NCBI RefSeq assembly: GCF_000003815.2
Contig: NC_049988.1
Coordinates: 22,807,069-22,871,068, forward strand
Source: Branchiostoma floridae
Taxonomy: Eukaryota; Chordata; Leptocardii; Amphioxiformes; Branchiostomatidae
DNA: 64,000 bases
Reading direction: 5' to 3'
The notes beneath the pieces were generated by a model. The model saw nothing but the letters and a program-made list of their open reading frames with translations, ran no database searches and was not told the origin of the DNA. A program made the translations under genes and the position numbers. Numbering within the stretch: the stretch's first letter is position 1; each line of letters begins with the position of its first letter. This document shows positions 56,169 through 64,000 of the stretch, one piece after another.

Positions 56169-59100
56169 ATGCCGGGAGGGCAACAGCAGTCCCACACTGG
56201 TGACACAGGTAAATATGCTTTTGGAAATACCTTGTCTGTACAGACGCCAGCGGCCAAGTGGTGTTGTTCTTCAACAAACCAAATCTATGGTTTAACACTA
56301 ACCTTACGTGGTGTAGAACAAGTTTTCTTTTCCAAATAGCGTTTGGCCTAAGCATGAAGTTTGGAAGATGCATTTTTATGACGTTATTTTCTATTCCCGT
56401 GGAGGGCGTAAGTGGTAAGTAATCCTACTACCTCGCCCTGTGAATTAGGTGCGAAAACCCGGTTGGGGCATGCTGTAAAGAGAGGCTGCATCCAACAATT
56501 CGGATGGTGAAGTAAAGCCCCGTACATGGGAAGCATCAGGCGTTAAGTTCGCTCTCATGCGTCAAACCTCTGCACGTAAAAGACCCGGACACACATACCG
56601 AGAAGAGTAGGTGCGTTTGGCTAAACACATAACCAGTTTGGAACCCTCAAGATGGGACGTACTTTTGAAAAGCCGTAAAAGAAAATATTCTACAGTAATA
56701 CCATGCAATTTCAGGTAACCGCCATGATTAAGCACTGTTTTCCTCCCAAAGGATATTTTTGCCGATCCATATGCTAGTTTTTTAACCGGTCGCTACATTC
56801 GCTGTCGCCGTATCACCAGTCTTAATTAGACTACTATATGACAAAACAATCGAGCCTGAAGAATTATTTTTGATGGTGCGATGTACAAAAACAATGTCTT
56901 AGGCGCGTTTGTATTATGAATAAAATGATACTTAAATACAGGTTGTCAAAATGATGTTGTATTTTTTGTCCCAAAAAAATCTGAAAGTGACCGATGATAT
57001 CCTAAATACATACCGTCGGCGCCACTTAAATTCTATATTTTCCACTAGGCACCACACCTATGGAGCAGCCACAGACTGATTGGCAGTCACGTGCGAGTAA
57101 ACCCAACCCAACGTACGCCTCCGAAGAAGGTAGAACACTTTCAATTCCACTTACGGCGTTCTGTTCTTATCTCGATTTTATACTTTTTATGTGATTAATT
57201 TTGTGATTGGCAGGCACGTGCCGACGCCGCTGTGTGTGAAACCAAGGCTGTGTTCACCTCCGGAGAAGGTAGAACTTTTTCAAGCCGGCCTACAGCGTAC
57301 TGTTCTTATCTCGATTTTATCCCTTTTCCTGTATAAAGTGTAACTTCTGTAATTTTTCTCCAGACACCACGCCCATGCAGGAGCCGCAGACTTACTGGCA
57401 GGCACGTGCTGACGCCGCTACGTGTGAAACCAACCCTGTGTACGCCTCCGGAGAAGGTAAAACCCCTTCAAGTACTAGTCCGCTTTAGTCGCCCTGTTCT
57501 CGACTCACTTTTATAGCCTTTTTCTGTGTTTGATTTTGTAATTTTCCTCCAGACACCACACCCGTTCAGGAGCCGCAGACTGATTGGCAGGCACGTGACG
57601 ACGCAGATGCGTGTGACCCCAACCACATACACGCCTCCGGAGAAGGTAATTTTTTTAAAAACTCACATACAACGTACTGTTCTTGTCTCGATTTTATACC
57701 TTTTACTGTATGAAGTGTAACTTCTGTAATTTATCTCCAGATACCACACCTATGCAGGAGCGGCAGACTGATTGGCAGGCACGTGCCGACGCCGCTGTGA
57801 GTGAAACCAACCCTGTGCACGCCTCCGGAGAAGGTAAAACCTTTTCAAGTACACTTTCGTCGCCCTGTTCTCGACTCGCTTTGATACCTTTTTTCTGTGT
57901 TTGATTTTGATTTTCTCCAGGCACCACGGCCGTTCAGGAGCCGCAGACTGATTGGCAGGCACGTGCCGACTCCGCTGCGAGGGAACCCAACCATATATAC
58001 GCCTCCGGAGAAGGTAATTTTTTAAACCAAATACAACGTACTGTTCTTGTCTAGATTTTATACCTATTTTTTACTGTATAAAGTGTAACTTTCGTCATTT
58101 TCTTCCAGGCTCCACAAGTGCTCCCATGCAGCAGCCGCAGACTGATTGGCAGTCCATTGCGGACGCCGCTGCGTGCATACCCAACGCTTCGTACGTCTCC
58201 AGAGCAGGTAAAACTTTGTCGTTCTGTTTGTCCTGCTGCTGTCTTATCTTCGTCTTGCTACATGTATGTCTGGTCATAACCGTCGTACGATTGTCGCACG
58301 ATTGCATTCTTGAGAAAGTCGTGCAGGTGTCGTATAAAATTCAGCTGTCTTCTTACAGACAAGGGCGTCTTAGACAATACTACGACATCAAAATCGCACG
58401 ACAGCCCACTTCGAATGTGTCTGCGTCGTTACCTGTCGCACGATACTAACTCAACTGCAATACAAATCTGATTTCAAAAGCAATCCATCGACGCCGTCGT
58501 GAAGTATAAAACATCAACAAGCGGGCCGAAAAATTAAAAAAAAAGCACATCATGTAATTTTTTAAATCAAACATTCTTTTCTAGCAGATTGCTTCGTTTC
58601 ACGAGAAAAAAACTTTTAGTGCCAAAGCGTCAAATGTGACCGGTACTAATACTGTTTAGAAGTTTTGAAAAATCATTACTCTTATATCCAAAAGATCGGT
58701 TAGCTACATATATATGTAAGATTCTTTCTTGAATGTACCTGTACCTACCGTGCTGTTGATCTTTTCCAGAGTATGTCGTTCCTTAACAAAGACTGGCGTT
58801 GGGCTGTGACAAATTTGGACAAATCCAACGTTTGTGTTAAAAACTACAGTTCAGCGTTTTAAAAAGAATTCATTGTTTTATAAGCTATTTTTTTGTAATA
58901 GACCGCACGTACGCGCGTGAAGCAAGCGGCCGCCGTGCTGGCTGTAGCTACATCCGCTCCCACCTTACCTACATGGCCGCCGGCATTGTTGTCTTGCTAA
59001 GTATAGTTGCTGTGGGATTCGCCCCTCTGACTGTCATGAATAAGGAGGTAAACACTCTTGTACTACAAGGCTATCATTCTGCTCTTTCTGTTATTATTTT

Positions 59101-60337
59101 TGAGTAAATACCAAGGCAGAACATACTGCTGTTCTCCCTTAATTTTCTTCTTAAGTTTGGTACTCTTTCATCTGTAGGAAATAACTCAACTATCCACCAC
59201 TGTTGACGCCTTGAAGCGTGACCAAGACGACATGTCCACCACTGTTGACGCCTTCAAGCGAAACCAAGACGACATGCGCCAACTGTCCACCACTGTTGAT
59301 GCCTTAAAGCGCGACCAAGACGACATGCGCCAACTGTCCACAACTGTTGACGCCTTGAAGCGCGATCAAGACGACATGCGCCAACTGACCACCACTCTTG
59401 ACGCCTTGAAACTCGACCTGGACAAGGAGCGAAGCCGAACCGTCGCCTTGGAGCAGCGTCTTCATGATATGAGTAAGTTAGGCCTGAGTTTTGTGTTCTG
59501 TTTTAATGGTTTATTTTCCAACATCATAGAAATGAAAGAAGCATGATTTAAGGCACCGACTCCCATTCAACTGCATGATAATATTTGGGTAATCATTATC
59601 CCTACGCCTGTATGTAGTGTAGGTTGATTTTCATTCATTTATGTAGCATATACATGAATTCTTGAATGAAGCTAAAGCACTTAATAAGGAGATATGTTCG
59701 TCCAACGAAATGAATGTAATGGACATTTTCAAAATGCCTCTGTTGTTGACTCATTTGTCCCCTAGAATATTGTCCTAAAGGTTACACAAAGTTCCGTGGA
59801 ATCTGCTACAAGGCCTTCGACACACCTAAGAGCTTCAGCGATGCGGCCGCGGCCTGTGGGGGAGACGGTGGCACCCTCGCCATGCCCCGAGACGCTGGGA
59901 CCAACGACTTCCTGTTCTCCCTGCACAATGCCGTGAGCGACACTGGAACCTTCTGGTTCGGCCTGCACGATCGGCGCGAAGAGGGAAGCTATGAGTGGGT
60001 GGATGGTTCTGCACTTGGAACGTACCACTCCTGGGGTCCTGGAGAACCGAACAATTCGGGCGGAGAAGAAGATTGTATTTCTTACGTCGTAGGCTGGAAA
60101 GGCAAATGGAACGACAATACATGCGACTTGCTGTTGTACTACATATGCCAGGTTGTTACAGGTACTTCTTATAACCCTCCCATTTCCTGACACCCTACCA
60201 TCTCTTAAACACGCCACAAGTATCCACCGGACTAAAGACGTTAGACCATCGATGCTCTTGTTTTAAACCATAGCAAAACACATCACTCCTCATCTCATCA
60301 CTGCTATTTCTGTTCATGTTTCCCAGGACGTCCGTAG
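56169..60337 (+). CDS. Gene G: long-tail type II membrane C-type lectin
   Basis: Exons: 56169-56208 (ATG, MPGGQQQS), tail 57049-57129 (NPTY), 57364-57456 (NPVY), 57553-57645 (NHIH), 57741-57833 (NPVH), 57921-58013 (NHIY), 58109-58207 (NASY), membrane 58902-59047, stalk 59178-59472, CTLD 59766-60161, last 60327-60337 (Arg-Pro-stop); 479 residues. Tail 1-197, span about 221-243, stalk 247-344 with 5 repeats, CTLD 345-476. EPN, WND and six Cys are intact. Nearly identical to gene A through exons and introns, but here all six cassettes are in frame, so it shows what A has lost. A seventh, half-deleted cassette lies at 57205-57268. Confidence 0.85.
57049..58207 (+). other. Gene G tail-exon array (6 intact cassettes)
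   Basis: 81-, 93-, 93-, 93-, 93- and 99-nt phase 1-1 exons spaced about 180-190 bp start to start, with similar introns, so the exon-intron unit itself was duplicated. Two perfect NPxY, four degenerate forms. Confidence 0.8.
57205..57268 (+). pseudogene. Half-deleted tail cassette in gene G
   Basis: GATTGGCAGGCACGTGCCG through TCCGGAGAAG and a GT donor match the second half of a cassette. The first half and its acceptor are gone. Splicing at the internal CAG would give a stop (TGA), so it is probably skipped. Gene A lacks it. Confidence 0.7.
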
Positions 60338-60569
60338 GCGACAGGCGGAACTCTCGGCACCACTGTCCAGCGGCTCTCCGACCATCCGCAGTAAAACTGA
60401 CCAGCAAAACGTGAAACCTAGCAACATAGGACATCAGCACATTGTTCTCTGAACCTGTTTAAAAGTCGAGTAGAAATTTATAAATAACAAAAGAAATAGT
60501 GAATGTGCGCCAAAGCAATGGATCACTTATACAATGGTAGACGGGCCTTAGTTTTCATACATAAAGGAT

Positions 60570-60960
60570 TTGCATGATGTCTTGTGTGCATTTGTATACT
60601 GTTACAGGCCTTGTACATGTTATTATCAATATAGAGATCTTCTCACTGTTTTCCAAAGTTTGTACACTGTTACAGGCCTTGTACAGGTTATTATTATTAT
60701 TATAGAGATTTTTTCGCTTCTCTCCAAAGTTTGTATACTGTTACAGGCCTTGTACAGGTTATTATCATCATTATAGAGATTTTCTCGCTGTTCTCCAAAG
60801 TTTATGCACCGTTACAGGCCTTGTTCAAGTTATTATTACTATAAGAGATTTTCTCGCTGTTCTCCAAAGTTTGTATACCATCATGGTTACAGGCCTTGTG
60901 CACGTATTATTATTATAGGTTTTTTTTCGCTGTTCTCCAAAGTTTGTATACTGTGATGAT
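60570..60960 (+). repeat. ~75-bp tandem repeat (about 5 units)
   Basis: Units of ACTGTTACAGGCCTTGTACA, TTATTATTA and GAGATTTTCTCGCTGTTCTCC. The last part resembles the start of the family 3' module, so the repeat seems to be expanded from gene G's 3' region. It runs into the gap. Confidence 0.85.
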
Positions 60961-60974
60961 CTAAGCATGGACTA

Positions 60975-61627
60975 NNNNNNNNNNNNNNNNNNNNNNNNNN
61001 NNNNNNNNNNNNNNNNNNNNNNNNNNNNNNNNNNNNNNNNNNNNNNNNNNNNNNNNNNNNNNNNNNNNNNNNNNNNNNNNNNNNNNNNNNNNNNNNNNNN
61101 NNNNNNNNNNNNNNNNNNNNNNNNNNNNNNNNNNNNNNNNNNNNNNNNNNNNNNNNNNNNNNNNNNNNNNNNNNNNNNNNNNNNNNNNNNNNNNNNNNNN
61201 NNNNNNNNNNNNNNNNNNNNNNNNNNNNNNNNNNNNNNNNNNNNNNNNNNNNNNNNNNNNNNNNNNNNNNNNNNNNNNNNNNNNNNNNNNNNNNNNNNNN
61301 NNNNNNNNNNNNNNNNNNNNNNNNNNNNNNNNNNNNNNNNNNNNNNNNNNNNNNNNNNNNNNNNNNNNNNNNNNNNNNNNNNNNNNNNNNNNNNNNNNNN
61401 NNNNNNNNNNNNNNNNNNNNNNNNNNNNNNNNNNNNNNNNNNNNNNNNNNNNNNNNNNNNNNNNNNNNNNNNNNNNNNNNNNNNNNNNNNNNNNNNNNNN
61501 NNNNNNNNNNNNNNNNNNNNNNNNNNNNNNNNNNNNNNNNNNNNNNNNNNNNNNNNNNNNNNNNNNNNNNNNNNNNNNNNNNNNNNNNNNNNNNNNNNNN
61601 NNNNNNNNNNNNNNNNNNNNNNNNNNN
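60975..61627. other. Assembly gap (653 N)
   Basis: Unknown sequence; may hide the rest of gene G's 3' module. Confidence 0.95.
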
Positions 61628-61739
61628 ACAACACCTTTTTTTTTCTTATGTCCTCCGCGTGGGGCACCAGGTTGTGTGTTTTCACTTGGACTTCCTTTTC
61701 TCCTAAAAGAAAAATCCGCCCGCACGAATTCGATTTTTA

Positions 61740-62181
61740 GCTGGGTGCGGCAGTGCACCTAATCCTGAAAATGAATTTCGAGCCCTGCCCTGTGTAAAAG
61801 TAAAACAGAGAGTGAGCTGGATCATAACATCTGCTTGAAAAATCATGCAAATCCGATCTCATTTCACAAATGTCATAACTCAAGTATGCTTCTTCTCCAT
61901 CCTCATGATGCCGTCCGTATATCATGATGATGCTTTTTGGGGGGGGTGTCTATACTAGCATGAGTCCTATAGACAACATGCCAAAAAAGCATCATCATGA
62001 TATACGGACGGCATCATGAGGATGGAGAAGAAGCATACTTGAGTTATGACATTTGTGAAATGAGATCGGATTTGCATGATTTTTCAAGCAGATGTTATGA
62101 TCCAGCTCACTCTCTGTTTTACTTTTACACAGGGCAGGGCTCGAAATTCATTTTCGGGATTAGGTGCACTGGTGCACCCAG
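61740..62181. repeat. Large palindrome, ~200-bp arms, ~41-bp spacer
   Basis: 61740-61939 and 61981-62181 are near-perfect reverse complements; the mirrored open frames on the two strands are not genes. The spacer has its own short inverted repeat (GTCTATA/TATAGAC). GGGTGCAC words cluster on the right to about 62460. Confidence 0.85.
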
Positions 62182-62469
62182 CTTTAAAAATTGGGTGCAC
62201 CACTTAAATTTAAGTAATAACCTAATGATAAAACTTAGTTACAAGCTATCAAATTCTTCAACAAGTACCATGACAGACATTGTTATTATCTTTTTAACAC
62301 TTAGATGTCAAAAATATGATGTATACTTGTATACTTTGATATCTTTACATACATGAACCCATGAAAATATTTGGGTGCAACCTGTACACTCACAGGAAAT
62401 AATTGGGTGCACAGCTCCAATTTTTGATGCACCTGGGTGCACATGCACCCAGTATTTTGAACCCTGCAG

Positions 62470-63170
62470 AATGTTTAGTTAGTAATTTAGTATGTTATTT
62501 TTCTTTTGATCATTCATGCAAGGAGCATACCAATCAACCTCATGGTAGCCACCTGACACGCAGTTTGTGCGCCTTCTTGAAATTTTCCCCCAGACCTGAA
62601 TGAGAGGTGACATACCTTTATGAACATTGTTATCCCATCCTCACGCCTACATGGGAGGGACCAACGTTCGAGTTGCACAGTCAAGCACACTATGCATATC
62701 CTAAACGTGAATAGTGATTATTTTTTAACAATTTTTTTTTCTGGGCATATTTTGATCCTAAAGGTTATCTTTTTGGCTAGAGAGTACAGAAGCATGTGTA
62801 CTGTGACAAAAGATTCTGTGACCTTTGGCATGTTTTGAACTAAAGTTGACCCCTGAATCCCAACTGACTCGGTGGACTGACCCATCATGAAATTCTGTTG
62901 TCATTTCAAATTCTGGCTAATACTAGTTTATAGAAAGCCAGAGTTGACCTGCTTGCCTGCTTTTTGAATCAAAACAAAGCTGACAAATCCAGCTTTGCTA
63001 TGTACTAGTAGGTGAATGTGGTTTGAAGTGATTACCTTCGCCAAAAAGGTTATATTTTGGGTAGCGTTTGTATGTGGGGGTGTGTGTTTGTAGAAGACCA
63101 GCATAACTCGAGAATGCCTGGATGGATTGTATTGATATTATTCGGTATTTGGGTAGGTAGCATCATCCCA
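62470..63170. other. No gene recognised; dispersed-repeat-like sequence
   Basis: From about 63030 the text TTCGCCAAAAAGGTTATATT and ATAACTCGAGAATGCCTGG looks like a dispersed repeat, judged by style only. Nothing else stands out. Confidence 0.35.
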
Positions 63171-63171
63171 C

Positions 63172-63532
63172 TCAGGGTTGACTCACGGCAATGTCTTGCG
63201 ATATCAACCCTGACTTTTCAGCCTCAGAAAACCGGTAGTGGGGCGTGGCTACTAACTAACTGTCAACTAATCAGAGAAATGCCTTCGTGTTGTCCAAAGG
63301 CACCATATAAGGTGCCTCATTATAATATTCAAAAGTAAGATGACAGTACCGGGCTACTAGTACCGGCATAACCTTTCAGCAGCCAGGTACCAAATTTAAG
63401 ATTTGTCGGCTCTGGGTTCAAATGACAAATCAGGCAAGCTCATTAATATTCATAAGCAAGGTGCCCCCAGTACAAGTTTTCTGAGGCTGAAAGGTTGATA
63501 TTGCAAGGTATTGCCACAAGAGTCAACCCTAA
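63172..63532. mobile_element. MITE-like element with ~58-bp inverted termini
   Basis: CAGGGTTGACTC...CAGCCTCAGAAAAC on the left and its reverse complement at about 63476-63530 flank a ~240-bp non-coding interior. No clear target duplication. Confidence 0.6.
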
Positions 63533-63892
63533 GGCCACACCAATTTAATTTCCTGGTTCACGGATTCGCTCGCTCCTATTTTTTGGAAAATAAAATAAAA
63601 ATAAAAATTACCACTCAGCAAATTTTCACCATTAATGAAACCATTCACCAGCTTTCTGGTGTAGCAAATTGGCCTTTATATCATAAGCTCCTTAAAGTGT
63701 GGGTACAGGTGCTGTTACTGTACAATAATAGTGTTTTTGTACTTTTTTCAAGCTGAAAACTTTTTTTCTTTATGTTTTGGGTTAGCCGTTACCTTTACCC
63801 CAACCATTTTACAATTTTTATTTTTATTTCGCCCTCTCGCTCCATATTTTTTATGAAAACTCCGTGAACGAAGAAATTAAATTGGTGTGGCC
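63533..63892. mobile_element. MITE, PIF/Harbinger-like (TAA target duplication)
   Basis: Termini GGCCACACCAATTTAATTTC and its reverse complement bound a 360-bp AT-rich element flanked by TAA on both sides. A 3-bp TWA target duplication is typical of PIF/Harbinger; no transposase. A related terminus is at 25852. Confidence 0.6.
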
Positions 63893-63910
63893 TAAGTATG
63901 TGAGAGTGTT

Positions 63911-64000
63911 ATCCTGGTACCCATCTTTATCATGGCTCCCGAGTCTCTTCTGTCCTCATCTCAGATATCTGCGGACAGGACAGAAGACACTTGGGAGCTA
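63911..64000. repeat. Foldback element end at window edge
   Basis: CCTGGTACCC matches the terminus of the element at 5829, and TGGCTCCCGAGTCTCTTCTG pairs with CAGAAGACACTTGGGAGCTA at the window end, forming a hairpin. Confidence 0.6.

Noticed and set aside
60967-61758. Long frames across the 653-N gap, and likewise across 20385-21001
   Set aside because: They consist almost entirely of unknown bases.
61737-62356. Mirrored frames starting MIYGRHHEDGEEAY
   Set aside because: Produced by the palindrome arms; the reading frame has no recognisable domain.

Overview
This is animal nuclear DNA: multi-exon genes with GT-AG introns, dense non-coding repeats, non-LTR retrotransposon fragments, long TG arrays and four assembly gaps. 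The gene family and the repeats fit a cephalochordate (amphioxus, Branchiostoma). That assignment is inference; nothing here proves the species.

The window is a tandem array of seven related genes, all on the + strand, for single-pass type II membrane proteins. Each has an N-terminal cytoplasmic tail, one membrane-span exon (always 146 nt), a coiled-coil stalk exon built of 14- or 17-residue repeats, one exon for a C-type lectin-like domain (CTLD, usually 396 nt), and a tiny last exon adding only Arg-Pro-stop. Exon phases agree across all copies, which makes the exon models strong. Two tail types exist. Long-tail genes (A 4152-10998, B 14385-~18455, F 49356-54015, G 56169-60337) start with an MPGG exon followed by 2-6 small phase 1-1 exons, many ending in an NPxY motif. 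Short-tail genes (C 22676-24437, D 37777-41859, E 44330-46327) start with one MYEQAEP-type exon.

The copies differ in ways that could change function. The stalk runs from 47 to 392 residues. The sugar/Ca2+ motif is EPN in A, B, E, F and G, and QPD in C and D. WND is altered in B (WDD) and F (WFD). D has an in-frame stop in the stalk, C has a frameshifted first exon and a 39-codon CTLD deletion, and one tail exon of A is frameshifted. A and G are recent duplicates; B and F form a second pair.

Layout: 1-2480, no gene seen, two GC-rich hairpins. 2490-2830, a family 3' module without its gene. 4.1-11.0 kb gene A, with repeats in intron 1. 11.5-14.4 kb, 3' module, upstream modules and a LINE fragment. 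14.4-18.5 kb gene B, with its 3' end probably in the gap at 20385-21001. 21.0-22.6 kb, 3' and upstream modules. 22.7-24.4 kb gene C. 24.5-28.6 kb, modules, an insertion with a tRNA-like segment, a TG array and a truncated first exon. 28967-34905, a 5.9-kb hAT-like foldback element whose empty site is preserved at 36604-36611. 34.9-37.8 kb, duplicated promoter/first-exon units. 37.8-41.9 kb gene D. 42.9-43.9 kb LINE. 44.3-46.3 kb gene E. 47-49 kb modules. 49.4-54.0 kb gene F. 56.2-60.3 kb gene G. 60.5-64 kb, tandem repeats, a gap, a 200-bp-arm palindrome and MITEs.

The likely biology is a family of surface lectin receptors diversified by copy number, tail-exon number, stalk-repeat number and lectin motif. 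Ligands, cell type and pathway cannot be read from the sequence.
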